Below, piece after piece: positions 23,454 through 36,473 of a stretch of DNA of 64,000 nt. Below the pieces are notes generated by a model, which made no database searches, had not been told where the DNA came from, and saw nothing but the letters and a program-made list of their open reading frames with translations. The first letter of the stretch is position 1; each line of letters starts with the position of its first letter. Source of the DNA: Filobasidium wieringae. Its lineage: Eukaryota; Basidiomycota; Tremellomycetes; Filobasidiales; Filobasidiaceae. Made by a program: the position numbers and the translations under genes. The DNA is taken from assembly GCA_001600055.1 (NCBI GenBank), contig BCIV01000012.1:310474-374473 (forward strand), given 5' to 3'.

Positions 23454-25845
23454 ATGCAGGAAGGCACAGATGCAGTACCAGGTGAGTTTCGCGAGCTGTA
23501 TGGGAGACGAACGTGCAATCTGGATGACCCTGAACTCTGTCCTTTATCTCTTGAAATAAAGTCAAAATCCTCTTGTCGACTGTCTTTCAATCTATCATCG
23601 AAGTAGTCATACTATGTGCGGCCGGATATATTCTCGCTCGAGCTGGGATCCTTGATAAGCCTACCCAGAGAAAATTAAACGTTGTCAATGGTCAGTCGAC
23701 GAAACTTCGCAACTAATATGTATGCCTTTGACTGATGAAGAGACTTTCTGTGCTAAACACTAGTCTCTCTCATGACCCCGGCCTTGTTGTTCTCCAAGGT
23801 AGCTTTCTCCTTGACGCCGGCAAAGCTGAAGGAGATGTGGATCATCCCCCTCGGGTCAGTCGATAGTAGCTGCAGACCTACCTTCGTTGTTATTGATATA
23901 CCCGCTGCGAATGAACAGATTCGTAATAGTCACCCTTGTTTCCGCAATGGTTGCCTGGGGACTTGGAACAATCTTTAGGTTGAAGAACAGTCAAAGATCG
24001 TTTGCCATGTGCGCAGCAATGTTCCAGAACAGCAATTCCTTGCCTATCGCTTTAATCCAGGTAAGCATATGTGATAGTCAAGGCCCGATGCATACTGATT
24101 ACGGAGTCGTTTCTCTGTTCTTCTCTATTCTCGCCTTCGTCACTCAGTCGCTAGTGGTTGAAGTGCCCGGTTTGAGATGGGGTAACCAGGATACAAAGGA
24201 TCAGATGCTTGGTAGAGCTTTGGCTTATTTGGTCGTTTACTCGACTTTAGGGATGATGGTAAGTGATCTCAAGGCACGCCTTAGAAACTTCTCTCTTATT
24301 CTGTCTGGAATTACATTTATAGTTACGATGGTCCTACGGAGTCAGGCTCCTGTCGAAAGCCGATGAGGATGCCCCGGAAGTAACCACTGAACAGGTTACT
24401 GAGACTATATTGACTGAAGAGCCTGCAACTCTGGATCAACCTGGAAATGGTGTACCCCATCCTGGAGCTAGGGAGACAGATCCTTTCTTTTCCAGCAACG
24501 ACCGAATCAAAGCCGACGAGCGGGAGGAAGACGAGGCTTCAGGGGTCTGGAGGACGGGCGGCGGAACGCCCAACCCAGCCGATTCTTCTGATCCTTATTC
24601 CGCTCATACCCTACGCACTCGTGCGGACGAGTCAAGCATCACCGTTCGCAGTCGAAGTGGTAGTGCCAACCGAAAAGGATCTAGGCAAACTTCTTTTCCC
24701 CGTCGTCCCAGCCAAATGAGTCGAGCGGAGAGCGGAAGGGAGTTTTGGGGTTTGCCGGAAGCTGGAAAGAGTCGAACTGATTTGAGAAGGCAAACGGGTT
24801 TGAGCGACCACGAGGAAGAAGGATCGGACAGTAGTGATGAGGAAGAACACTCGGATGAGGAATGGGTCAGTCTAGGAAAGCCTTTATTCTCGTATGGAAC
24901 TCATCGAACTGCGCTTGATTCTTATTGTAGGGCGACCGAAGGCTACCATTCACAAGGAGAAGACAAACTATGGCTCCTCCCCATACTCGTATGGGTGCAT
25001 TCCTCCTCAAGCTGAAGAATCGATCCAAGAACGTCTTGAGGACTCTAAACGAGTTCCTTACCGTACCCATGTATAGCGCCCTGCTGTCCATCTTCATCGC
25101 TTGTATTCCCCCACTACAGGCTTTATTGAACGACGCGAAACCTCTCACTCAGGCGATCAAGAGCGCTGGGCAATGTTCTAGTGAGTTCAGAATATCAAGG
25201 GCATTCATCACAGGGGCTAAGTGCTGATGGTATCCTGTTTGATTATAGTTCCTCTCACTCTAGTTGTCCTCGGTGCATTCTTTTATCAACCTCCTGCCCC
25301 TGCTCCAACCGGATCGCAAATCCCACCTTCTTCCCCAGTCAAAGGAGGATTCCTCAAGCGAAAGCTTGCTGCCCTCAAAAGTCCGAAGGAGGCTACAAAC
25401 TCTCACCCAGGCGAAAACAAAACGGTTTTTGTCGCGGTATTCAGCAGAATGATCTTGGTTCCGCTCATCTTGTTGCCTGCTGTCGCTCTGATCGCGAGGT
25501 ACGATTACTTTGAAGCGGCTGAGGATCCGGTGTTCATCGTGAGTTAGAGACTTTCCAGGGGAGGTTGAAGGGCGAGATACTGATCGCGGACTTTCGACAA
25601 TCAGCTCGCGGCGGTATTGATCATCTCATCGGTACGTCTACTTTTCTGATTTGGACAATAGCTTTTCCTCATGACCGTGTTTTTTGTAGCCACCCGCCCT
25701 CACTTTAGCTCAGATCACCCAGGCTGCATCTGGAGACGCGTTTGAACGTTTGATCAGCAAGACCATAACCTGGAGTTATGCGGTTTTGACCCCGCCGCTC
25801 ACTCTGGCGTACGTCGTACTGGGCCTCGTGTTTGGTCGGTTATAA
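23454..25845 (+). CDS. Auxin-efflux-carrier-like membrane transporter (Mem_trans family)
   Basis: Polytopic membrane protein of the PIN-like/AEC superfamily (fungal ECM3-type). The start is a short exon MQEGTDAVP at 23454, joined by a phase-1 intron to VKILLSTVFQSIIEVVILC. The N-terminal bundle includes VSLMTPALLFSKVAFSLTPAKLKEMW, SNSLPIALIQ and ALAYLVVYSTLGMM; the Asn-Ser-Leu-Pro block is characteristic. A central hydrophilic loop of about 200 residues is rich in Asp/Glu/Ser/Arg and probably cytosolic. The C-terminal bundle includes MYSALLSIFIACIPPLQAL, VPLTLVVLGAFFYQP and PPALTLAQITQAASG, ending VVLGLVFGRL. Fungal relatives probably sit in the ER or vacuole. The transported substrate in fungi is unknown. 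Confidence 0.87.
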
Positions 25846-26270
25846 GATTCCCTGAGGTTTGCGATTTCGAGTGCTAGGCTAGGATACACGATTCAAGCCT
25901 GTTGCAGAACTGTACAATGATCAGTAGTAGAAATACAATCAGCATGACGTGAAATGAGAGCCGCTGAGAGTGCAGCTAAGCGAATCCGGTCGGCGGTCAC
26001 GTTGGCTCGGCTATTTCCGCAATTTGTGACGGTCAAACGCTGGTTCAAGGTTTGGAACCAGAAATTCGACAAACAGCTGGCACTGCTGTCCCTCCATTCA
26101 CCAGCACATTCTTAGACACCCTGAGATACCCTCTACGCCTCTACGTTCATACCTCGTCTTACACATACACCTCACATGCAATCTTCTCGGTAGCCTGAAC
26201 CCGCAAACAAAACTGACCTCTAACCGGAGACTCCCTCGCACGCCATATCACGCAACACCGTCATACAACC
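25846..26270. other. Intergenic region before the arrestin gene
   Basis: No gene is supported. The last 150 bp are C/T-rich and AG-poor, as in leaders of this genome. Confidence 0.4.
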
Positions 26271-28401
26271 ATGATGTTAAATTCATTCGGTGTCGTACCG
26301 AACATGGATCGTGCTTCCCTCGTAGGTGCATCACGAAGAGACTCGTCCCAGAACATACGGGCCAGCAGTTCAAATGCTCTGCTGAGGGACTCGAACTCGA
26401 GGCACCGGTCTCGCTCGCCGAGTACCATGTCCTCCAAGGGTCATCTGAAGATTCACTGCCAGAGTTATGTCGTTCTCGTACACCCTCCGGAGACCAAACT
26501 GGAGGTACTGGGTGAAGGGATCGTACAACAACAAGCTCAACCGCAAGAAGACACCCTGGTAGATGGTCGACTGGAAATCATCATGGATAAGCCTAGGATT
26601 GCAAAAGCAATCCGAGTGGAGCTTGTCGTTGCGTGCAGGCTGCAAATTCCTGGCGAAACTGTCTGGCAGGACAAGGAAATCTTTCACCGGATGGTTGAAA
26701 TCGGAAATTCCGAAAATGAAGCAGATGGAATAAGGTTGGAGAAGGGTAGTCAAAGCTTTGAGTTTACCATCATCGTACCTGCCACGTTAGCGACCTATGA
26801 CCGACATCCACTGGGTCGAATCGCCCAAACTATCCGTGCAACAGTCGAGGGTTTCCCTCAAATTACAGCGCATCATTCTTCCTTGAACCTGTTTTCAGGG
26901 ATAGGTTTCGGAAAACAGAGAGATCGATCTCGAGCAGGAAGTAGGAGCCGGAATCAAAGCCGAGCGTCAAGTAGACCAGGAAGTCGTGCTACTTCGCCAG
27001 TCCGTTTGCCGAGGAATGGCTCAACGTCTCACTTCCGAACAGACTTGTTTGAAAACAATCACCATCATAATGCAGGATCATCTACTCTTCACACCAGCCC
27101 GCTTCCTACGCCTAGCCTGGACGGATTACCTGAATCAGGGGATATCGCTTTCCCGCTGCCAACGTCTCAAGAGATCAAATCGTTGAAAGGCCAGCTGTAC
27201 GCTGAGAGGTTATTGATCGTTGCTGCGAACCCGAGTAGTAACTACGGAGAGGGGTTGACCAGTTTGAGTATGCAGAAGAGCGGGAGATTAGCAGGAGTTG
27301 GGGACTGGAAGTTAAGCTTGACGAGCGATGCTGTGAGTAGCTTTGGTAGCTTGACAGCGTATCCGAAGCTGAGTTGGGTTATATTCTCAGTTCTCGGTCG
27401 GGTCCTATGTAACTCAACGATTATTGTTCCTCTCGCCATCGCCCTTCGCAACGATCTTTGCCGTGAGATTGCTTTTAAATCAAACGTACCGAGTGACCGA
27501 TCTCGACTCGTTCGATCCCAACATGACTCCCGCTCAACTAGCAGAACTCAAATGGGTTCCTTGCCCTAAACGTTCTTTCCTGGTCTCCATGGACGGAGTG
27601 ATACCCCATGTCAAACGACCTGATCGAGTGACGACTGCGTTGTGGAGAGGAAGCTTGGTAGGGCAAGGAAATGGAAAGAGCATTCCTGAGAGCGAGCTAC
27701 CGTTTGAACCGGATTTCAAGTTAAAGACCGGAAGGAAAAGGTTACCTGACGATACGAAAGCTCGACCGAGTACGATTGAGGGGTGCGTCGGGCGTGGATC
27801 GCTAATTCACTAGGTTTATTGCTGATCGAATTCCATATCAGAACCATCACGCCGATACGCGTACATCACGAATTAGTACTGCAGGTGTTCTTCTCGGTGG
27901 ATGGCGAAGATCTGCATGGAAATCCTCTCGAAGGTGATGATCGATCGGGAGTTATGAGGATGTTGGTCTTGACGCTGCCAACGGTCTTACCATCGGTGAG
28001 CTCGAAATGATCTAGTTGATCTGAATCTTGAATCTTAACTCAATTGCAACCAATCGTAGTGTACGTGCACGTTTGAGCGAGTTACTTTACCAGAATGTAA
28101 GCTGCGTCAGATGTAGACCGAGTCGACAAGCGCTGACTTACCTTATGACATCTGCACGGCAGACTCGGAAGTACAGCAACCGCAAGAGGCGATACAAGCG
28201 GGAGCGTGCGCATGCGGTAACACCATGGATGACTTTGCTCGACGAGAATCTGTCAACGATGAAGACGAAGACGACGACGATGTGGACCGCCTCGACGTGG
28301 ATGGCTTGATGCTGGATGGTCGAGGTAGAAGTAGAGCGCGGAACGCTGAACGACGAAAAGCAGAGTATGATGGGACAACTGCGCCTAGGGAGGAAGAGTA
28401 G
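26271..28401 (+). CDS. Arrestin-domain protein (ART-type endocytic adaptor)
   Basis: Predicted ubiquitin-ligase adaptor of the alpha-arrestin family, which recruits Rsp5-type E3 ligases to plasma-membrane transporters. It has 627 residues in five exons: 26271-27332, 27391-27782, 27842-27995, 28060-28096 and 28163-28401. Summed exons keep the frame. The N-terminal arrestin domain includes LKIHCQSYVVLVHPPETKLEVLGE, split by the usual beta strands, and FEFTIIVPATLATYDRHP. The arrestin C domain includes FATIFAVRLLLNQTYRV and VHHELVLQVFFSV. A Ser/Arg-rich low-complexity insert lies between the halves. The C terminus is Asp/Glu-rich. A LPEY sequence created by the 37-nt exon and its neighbour is a possible Rsp5-binding LPxY motif. 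The specific cargo cannot be inferred. Confidence 0.85.
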
Positions 28402-29094
28402 ATTTTTATATAGCATGTACGCACTAACACGTAATGAACCAGGCATCAATATAGATGTGTAAAGGAATGCTAGCTTCCTGTGATTCAGGAATCAGAGAGG
28501 AAGAGGTGACGCTACTCACAGGAGGTTGCTTCTCACTGATGTGTCGGTTGTTGCAGGCAACAAATATCTCGTCGACCTTGGCTTTTCATGAAGATGGGGC
28601 TGACTAGATTGCCGTGAAACCTGGTTCCTGTTTCCGCTTACAGGACACCTCGAATCTCGGCTAACGCGACGTTACCGGCTATAAGACAGGACCAATATAG
28701 GAAATGAAAATAAGGGTGTGCGAAGAGCAGTTGGAGCAGACCATATCAGCTTCGATCGTTCCAGTCATCTGTGTCCATCTCCTCTGCCTCTCTCATCATC
28801 GTACATGCTTAAGCAGACTGCATCTAAGTAAGCAAGTTCAAGCCCAAGGATCTTGGAAGCGTCTGGGAGTGTATGACATCAAAAATGGAGAATGTAGTGA
28901 ACGGGGGAGAAGGAGTGAGCAATACTCGAAACAGCAAACGATTTCATCGAAGGAGCGCAGCGGGATATGGGCAATACTCGATATCGTACAACAAGATTGA
29001 ATGTGTACGCCACCTGTCTGGCGTAGCGTCATGGTATGGAAGCGCTAATGATACATGTCTCATCTATCTCACTTAGTCGATCGACCAGTCGCAT
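28402..29094. other. Convergent intergenic region
   Basis: It lies between the 3' ends of the arrestin gene (+) and the GT90 gene (-). Small open frames occur on both strands, but none has supporting features. Confidence 0.4.
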
Positions 29095-31973
29095 TTAATA
29101 GTAGGTGTCCTGTTTGTAGTCCATGCTCGATCTGTCCTGTGCCATCAATCTCGCTAATTCCAAGAACATTCTGTACAACAATCGCTCATCAGCGCCATAT
29201 CCAGCAGCCAGGTGTGGAGTGATTTGCTTACCGGAACTGATAGGCGACCATATCTTCCTTCCTCCAATAAGTCTGACTCCACTTCTTTCCCTCAACTGCA
29301 ATCTCTTTTGCCATTGCATCATGACCATCTTTTCCTCCTGGTTCTGTACCTCGGAAGAAACCCATGATATCGTATAGATCCGTCAGGTCGGTCTTGACGG
29401 GAACATAGTGAACCCCTACGTATACCAAGATACGATTAGTCAGAAGTTCTGCATGAAGCGAACTGGTTGTACTTACAAGGCTGAATACGATCCTGATACC
29501 ATTCAGGGAAGGTAGTCTCCTTCAAGATCAACGAGTTGGTAGATATCAGTCGCTTGTAACGCGCGCTGAAACCGTTTCCGTCGATATCGAGCAAGTATTT
29601 ATGCCTGTTCGCCAAAAGAGGGATTAATTTTAATCCAGGGAGAACTACGAGACTTGATCGACCCACTTGTAAGCCGCATCGAAAGGCATTCGCGCTTTAA
29701 ATTCGTACTCCTTGTCCATCTGCTCACAGACCGCTGGCGTACATTGAATAGGTTTACCGGCGAACCCGATGTCAAGCAACAGCTCATTGAGAGGAGCGAC
29801 GGAGACATCTTTCGCAGGTCCGACGGCTACCTGTGCGTCAGTCGATGAGAGTAGAGGAATCTGTCCCGTCCCGGCATTCGCTTGCATAACAAGTCTGGCT
29901 CTCTGGGAAATGTCTAAAAGGGGAGATTAGTTGAGTTGATGAAATTTGCTCAAGATTCCGTCAACGATTCACTCACTCCACGGCAATTTCTCCTGGAAGA
30001 GAATCCCAGTGGTAGATCCTCTCTGTCCATTGTCATTAAGGATATCAACAAGCGAATCAAACAAACAGCACCGAATCACACGCTCACCCAAAGCAGCGTC
30101 TCCTCATCTTTCTCTTCCCAAGGAACATCACCCACAATCTCCCCTTCAACAAAAGCTTCCATCGAGACCTGTTCCAATCGATACTTTTCAATATACACAA
30201 CATCTGAAACTGCATAAAGAGGTACTGACTGCCGTAACGTCCGCATGGAGATAGGTGGAACACATGGACAAGACGGGATAGAGGTCTTTCTCGGGCCAAG
30301 GACCTTTTCCGAACGCAGCAAAGAATCCGACTCCTTGAGTCAAATAAGGGTGTTTACAGGGATCCATCGTTCTATCAAATTTGAACGATGTTCGTTGGTC
30401 AGCTGAACTGGTCTTCGTTCTGAGATAATTCTATGCGCAAGCTCACGCTTCATGGTCCCAGATGAAACTCTTCTCACCCTCCCAGAAAGATCGTTGGGAA
30501 GGTAATTGACCTAGATCGGCCTCGTTCAATGGCTGATGAGGCGCACAAGCTGCTGCCCAACCTCTGTACTCGATGTCGTGCTAAGAGAGTTTGGGTCAAT
30601 GCATCGTTCATCCGACGAGACGAGAGATTCAGCTCACTTCATGTTCATGAGGATTGATATCTGCGAAATAAACGACCAATGAGCTGTCCGTTCTGAACCC
30701 GCCATTTAGGTTCAAACTCACGTTCATCCACTGCAGCCGCATCAGCCAGAGAAGATTTCTAGTCCATACATTCCTATTAGTTCATATTCCCCTCGCTTCT
30801 GTCTGAAGCAAAAGAAACTCACGTAGTCGTGGCCGATCATCTGAAACGGACCGTCGTGTGCGTAAAAAGTGACCCTCAATTGTCCCTCCAAGAACCCTTC
30901 TACCTCCTTCAACAAGGACAACTGAGCGGCGGCCCTCTCATGCCCCACCCTACGTTCTTCCTCGTTCCCCTTGTACGTGCTGTGAGCGAGATGACAACCC
31001 GCTGGAATCTCCTCGGGGCTTAGGGAGTGGTCGAATTTCGATTGAGTCGCGGAAGGACGAGGGTGAGATTGAGGGTTACATTCCAGGACGTAACTTCCTG
31101 GAGTTGATTCCCAGGTTTGTTGCAGGGAGAGGAGGTAGGTGGATGACATTCCGTGGAACGGCTGGAGGTCTCGGTGCTGATTGGTAGGCGGTTTGTTCAG
31201 CCAGGAGCGCAAGGGGATGCGATCAGGAGTGGAGTGAGAAGGAGGACTTACGATCATGTCGTATTCATCAGGTAATGGCACGTTATGCTTCTCTACATAA
31301 TCCCACCTGTCCAACCAGCTTGATATAAGCTATTTGCGTTCGAGCGAAGCTGATGGACGCAAGAGTCGCGGACTTACCACTTATCGAACCCCCTGGGTGG
31401 ATTGCGGTGATACCTATTCCTATACTCCTTGACTGCCTCGTCCAGCGTCGTACTTTGCCGCGCATGTTTGTTCTCCCAGTCCTTCTTCCCTCTTGCGATA
31501 AGATCATAAATAGGATGTCTTCCTTCCGGATTGAGGAAAAGTAGGCCGTTAGGGTTATAGGTATGGTTAGGGAATGTCGATTGGGATTGAGAGTCCAAGG
31601 TGTTCGATAATGGTTTCTGTGATTTCGAATTCCGACGAGCATCGATTTTCTCTTTTTCCAACCTCTCCCTTTCCAAGAACCAATCGTCATCTTCACCCCC
31701 TTCTTCCCCGCCCAATCCGATCATGTTCAATCCACTCCCCGCTGAATCCTGGGCATAACGTTTGACACCTTCCCATTTATCGATGATTCCTTGCTCCCTC
31801 TCGGCCGTCAGTCCTATTCGGTTCTTTACTGCACGAGCGGCGGGGGAGTCGGAGACGATTGTACTTGATGAATTCGAGCTTGTTAGGAGGGAGATGAGGT
31901 AGGTCAAGGCAAGGACAGGGATTGTGATCCAGATACCGATTGTTCGGATTCCTCTTCGAGGGAGAGGAATCAT
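29095..31973 (-). CDS. GT90 family (CAP10-type) glycosyltransferase
   Basis: Golgi-type transferase of the CAP10/Cxt1 group; characterised cryptococcal relatives are beta-1,2-xylosyltransferases of capsule and glycolipids. I start it at 31973, where a short cytosolic segment (MIPLPRRGIRTIG) precedes a single hydrophobic signal anchor, as in type II Golgi enzymes. The frame upstream has no ATG. Many short introns follow. Diagnostic GT90 blocks are RNPPRGFDKWWDYVEK, DEYDMI, GSPIQCTPAVCEQMDKEY, KYLLDIDGNGFSARYKRL, TFPEWYQDRIQP, HYVPVKTDLTDLYDIMGFF and the C-terminal YQFRLFLELARLMAQD. The RLISTNSLILKETTFPEW stretch is the most conserved core. It ends TYY with a TAA at 29095-29097. Whether the acceptor is capsule polysaccharide or a glycolipid cannot be told. 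Confidence 0.9.
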
Positions 31974-34645
31974 GGTGTGGATAGGTGGACGGATGGGTAG
32001 GAGGTGGAAGGTGGGAGGTGGGGAGGATGTGTGTGGGAGTGTATATGCGACTGAATATGCTGTCGATAAAGTGAGAAATGATCGAATGGGAAGCAAAAGA
32101 CGAGTTGTGAAAGCTTTGGAGATTCTAAAATAAGCTTCCGTTCACGTTCACGTTGTCTCGGTAAGTCGGTAGCTATTCCTGTTCACGCTCTCTTCTCTCT
32201 CTTTGTTCACGCGTTCGTTCCCTCTCGATCGTTCAAACCCTGATCCTGTTCACTCGGGGAAGAGAGCAACAGTTGAAACAAAAGAAGTGCATTCGGTCTT
32301 ACCAGCCCAGACTGACCCAATCATCATCACTCAGACTGGCAGCTCGACTATCAAATCTGAAGTCGCAAAATCCAACCTCGGAGCAATAATGACTGTATGT
32401 TCTAGCGCGGAGCGGCCCGGAAGTATACCCAGTCGATCGGGATTCACACGTTTCATTCCCGTCCTCAGTCGTCAGCCTCGGGTTTCAGTCAATTGCGATT
32501 GATGGAGGTTGGTGTTTCATTCAGCAGTGTCGTTCTCGCTCACCAGATAACTCAAAATTCCATTCAATTTTCAGCGTAAACATTTGCGTCCCTCACGACC
32601 TCTCTTGGTTCATAGGGTTCTTGATTCCCCGGTCTCGAACTCATCATATAGACTCAATACCATCCATTCTCGAACCATTGCTTCCCGGGTCAAAAACTTC
32701 GAATATCTCATCAGCTCAAAAAGACAGCCGACATTCGGTCTCCTTGATTACCAAAACAATCGTCCACGCGTCGTACGAGTACGCTCTGTCATTTGTTCAA
32801 GACACATCCTCTCGGCACATCAGGTACCTTTTTCGGTCATCCTCGTCATGAGATGCTCGATCTCAGGGATGAAAGCTCCTGTTTCGCTCACTATGTACGA
32901 AGTCCGGACGGATAGGCTTCATTTGATTCGTGAGATGTTAACTATCGAATCGATCGACATCGACAAGCGAGGCAGATGATTGAGCGTGAACTAGTTGTCT
33001 CAGCTTAGTAAAAAAGTAAATCGTGGATGTATCACTTATGTTATGTCCTTGGTCATGAAACATGATATGGGGTTATCGGCCAGTTCGAACAGGCTCGATA
33101 CCCCAGCCCGACTCAGGTCTTCCGGAACAGATCTTCATCTCGTGACGGCGAACTCTACTATACGTACTATAACGAGGCAAGGACTGTTCCCAGAAGAACC
33201 TCATGTCCATTCGGAAATCCGGCAGCTAACAGATCATTCCTGAGTTCCCGTTCACAGAGAAAACGTGAGCCCCGTGCCCATTGCAATACCCCAGACTTCC
33301 TCCCCTGTACCTCCGTCAATGTCCCCCCTGTTGTCGCCTTGAGTCCCTCTCTTTCCTTACCCCTTTTCCGCTTCTTCACTCGCCCACCCTGTCTGCTTTC
33401 CTCCGTACGGGGGAAACTGTCTCGACGATCTCAGCAACCGAAAAAAACATCTTCCCAACAGCTGTCTTATGACAGGAAGGCTTAATGGCTGTTGAACGGG
33501 GGATCTCGACCCTCTTGACCGGTCCGCGCGCAACTTGTGAAACGTACTCATACGAGAAGACGAAGAATTCGAAGAACGTCTCTAAACAGACTATCAACCA
33601 TGGCAAACAGGTAGAGCGGGAATATCAATCTAGAATCCCCATCGTTCTAGCTTCTTGTATCTGGTTGGATTCCCGTTTCCGTTGATAGCGTGATAGCGTC
33701 GAGACCGACGTTCATGTCGACTGCAACACAAATGTGGTATTTCATGTCCTCTATCTTACAGTACTCGGTGAAGAGCAATTGCAACCTAGATGCAGTCCAG
33801 CCCGCAATTAAACTACATTATGTATTCTACGAGAATCGATGGGGGATCAGGTGGATAGGCGGGTGGATAGACATAGCAGATGGAGGCCTGTGAAGCCACA
33901 TACTCCTCAAATAGGTACAGGGTAGCATGAACTCGAAGTAATACCGGATCAGAGTATATTGCTGTTATGAGAAGGACCTTTAACCCTATCCTCCAAAGCT
34001 GAGCAGCGGTTTAGTGATACGGAGATGATCGGTTGGACTGTGCGAAAGATCAGCATATAGGTCGGTACAGTTGATTCGGGTTGGGGGTTGGTGTTCCACC
34101 AGGTGGTCGCAATAAGACTGATGCTTGTCTGCCAGAAGGCGGAGGGTTCATGTGGGCTCATATGAATCTCACGACAAGCTCAGGTGCCGGTTCGTAGGTC
34201 ATAGATCGACAACGCAATTGTCTTCGCCTCTGTTTGAACGTTCGGATTTGGTCAGGCTGTTTCGAAACCGATATCACTCGCTTCGCGGACAAGTTCCGTT
34301 GACTGGCGGCGAAACGCCTCACTATCTACTAAGTGATGGAGGATGCCTGTAGCTATCCAATCGGGTTGCTATTAGAACGGCTGCCACAGCTAGCGCAAAC
34401 TCTGATCCATGGGTTCGAGATATGCCCTGTTTCAGTGCAGCAGTTTCACAACGAAGGAGCCTGCTGTCGGTGCAATACGTTCGTGAGTGGCACGTCATGA
34501 AGGACTGGAGGTCCACCAGGGCATCATGGTACTCAAAATACGAAACAAAAAGCCAGGGAACCGCGGTCCCCACATAAGTCATCAAAGAAGATAATGGAAT
34601 CGACAAAGAAAGAGGGAGCTCGTAATCTACAACTCATCCTCCCGC
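31974..34645. other. Long gene-poor gap
   Basis: A possible small gene at 32503-32979 is listed separately. The rest (32980-34645) contains only short frames without domains, and no tRNA or repeat was recognised. The left edge is the GT90 promoter. Confidence 0.4.
32503..32979 (+). CDS. Doubtful small gene, no recognised domain
   Basis: Two overlapping frames are open here and both can be joined by good splice sites, so the model is ambiguous. Frame 1 runs ATG-GAG at 32503, an intron ending TTTTCAG near 32578, then a basic stretch to a TGA at 32977-32979. Frame 2 uses the same acceptor with shifted phase and a second intron starting GTACCT near 32823. Neither resembles a known family. It may be a lineage-specific protein or noncoding transcript. 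Confidence 0.2.
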
Positions 34646-35422
34646 TTAGCGACCACCAGTCTTTCCTCCCTTCATCTGCTGCTTGCTGACCTTGGGGGCG
34701 TTGGATCCGGCGGAGGGCTTCAATGTCAGAAATCGTCAGTTTATGTATTCTTTCTTTATCAGTAACCGAATGGAACGCACCTTGGCAGCCTTCTTGGTGG
34801 TCTCCTTCTCCTTCTTGGCCTCCTTGGCCTTGGTGATAGCGGCCTGACGGGCAGCGTTCCTGACCTCGGGCTTGGCGTTACGCTTAGCCAAGATGGAAGC
34901 AAGGTCGGCACCGACGATTCCTCGCTGTTCAATCGTTGTACATCAAACGCAATCAGCCATTTCGTCCTTGTCATCTGGTAACTTGCGTCTCATGCGCGAC
35001 CCACCTGGTGCTTCACAGTCTTCCTGCTCCTCTTCTTGGCAACCTCCTCGGTGATTCCCTTCTTGTGCATACGACGGTATACAACGGTCCAGGCGATCTT
35101 TCGGGGGTTCTTCCTCTGCAAGAAGAGGGACTCGGACTTTCCGTTGATGAAACGGAAGACCTAAAGGTTGTAGAAAGAACAAGTCAGTAAAGAGCGCGAA
35201 TGTGGCCAAGGAGACAGGCGAGGGGAAGAGTGCGTGATTAGATCAAAATCGCACCCAGTCGCTCAGAAGCGGATGCGATTTTGATCTTCTCCATCGATTC
35301 TTCTCTCTCTTCGCCATCTCCCTGACTGAACACAAGCTCACCTTAGAGTCACCCCTAACGTAGAGCTTTCCCTTGGAGGGGTAGATCTTGTGACCAGAGA
35401 AGTTACAGAGCTCGACCTTCAT
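34646..35422 (-). CDS. RPL24: 60S ribosomal protein eL24
   Basis: Large-subunit ribosomal protein that contacts the 40S subunit. It starts [18 protein letters not shown] at 35422. The exons are 35422-35342, 35160-35005, from 34924 to about 34782, and a last exon ending at 34646. The zinc-ribbon-like N-terminal core ([20 protein letters not shown]) and the basic [18 protein letters not shown] block are intact, and the end [12 protein letters not shown] matches the family. Intron 1 (35161-35341, 181 nt) is about three times longer than most introns here and carries a perfect hairpin. Confidence 0.97.
35241..35286 (-). repeat. Perfect 13-bp inverted repeat (hairpin) in RPL24 intron 1
   Basis: Arm GATCAAAATCGCA at 35241-35253 pairs perfectly with TGCGATTTTGATC at 35274-35286 across a 20-nt loop. 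In the transcript the loop itself can form CGCU-UCUG-AGCG. It sits centrally in the unusually long first intron of a ribosomal protein gene. Possibilities are an intron-encoded small RNA, a splicing-control hairpin, or an intronic insertion footprint. No snoRNA box set is convincing. Confidence 0.75.
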
Positions 35423-36473
35423 CTATTATTGCGATTAAAATGAGTAATGGATGTTAGTGGGGATTCGGGGGTGAATGGATTGGCCGTATAGCGAGGAACG
35501 GATTTCAGAGGTCTTGAGGTGAAGATGGATAAACGAATGGATGGGTGCAGCATATTCCGACGAATGGATGGGCTGGAGAGTTGAACCATTGCTAAATGCG
35601 TTCTTGATGTAGTCCTGAGTTGTTACTTGTTCCCGAATATGGTCACAAGGACCTTGATAGTCGATCCGACTAGCCAAATTATTTCTGGCTGATATTGGCG
35701 TTCCCGTCCAACCTCCCCATCGTGAAACCGACATTCCTCATCTCGTCTTATCTGTGCTCGTTCTCAATTCGTCTCCCGACCGCGGTTCTCCTTATTCTTC
35801 AGTGACCTGATCAGAAATGCTGAAATTTGCCAGGCTTCATCCCAAGAATCCCGATAATCCTTCTTCCTCCGTCCATCCAAAAGTTGATTTCCTTCCTCTA
35901 TCCATCTTCATCCTCTTGACGAACCGGCAATTTCCGTTTCTCGCTATTTCAACGTCCCCGCTGATCGTCCAACTCACCTTGACGGACTTCCTTTGTTGAG
36001 TGCTGGAGGGGTACCTAAAACGGGTCTGATCGTGCACCTACCTGGACCGCAGAAAAGGTCAATCTGGGTTGAAACCGCTGAGAGAGACGCACAGAGCGAA
36101 CCTGAGACTCGGCGTGGGAAAGCGCCAGGGAGGGGCACGACCCGTCCAGAGCGAGACAGTCCCAGGGAGGAAAGGTGTAAACGGTAATGCGCTTTTTAGA
36201 AGCGCGTTCGGAGTTATCTCCGCCAGTGGTTGCGCGACCTTTTAGCGAAAGGAGATAGTGTGAATGACATGTCCGTGTGCAGACAAGCGGTAGTAACGAG
36301 GAAAGCATCCGATCATTCGGGTGCTGATGGTTGTTTTTAGAATTTATAGCATCCAGTCGATCGAACTTCTACGGTTCGACAGGCAGATCATCTCGATCGT
36401 TCGAGCTCTGAGCTTGCGTAGTTCCTCGACCTGTACCGATACCACCGACCTCCTTGCCGCATAATCTCATATC
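35423..36473. other. Divergent promoter region (RPL24 / Smr gene)
   Basis: A 1-kb gap between divergently transcribed genes. No gene is supported. C/T-rich tracts on the RPL24 side are as expected of ribosomal-protein promoters. Confidence 0.4.

Noticed and set aside
34390..34420. GGTTCGAGA resembling a tRNA B box
   Set aside because: No matching A box at the right distance and no cloverleaf could be drawn.
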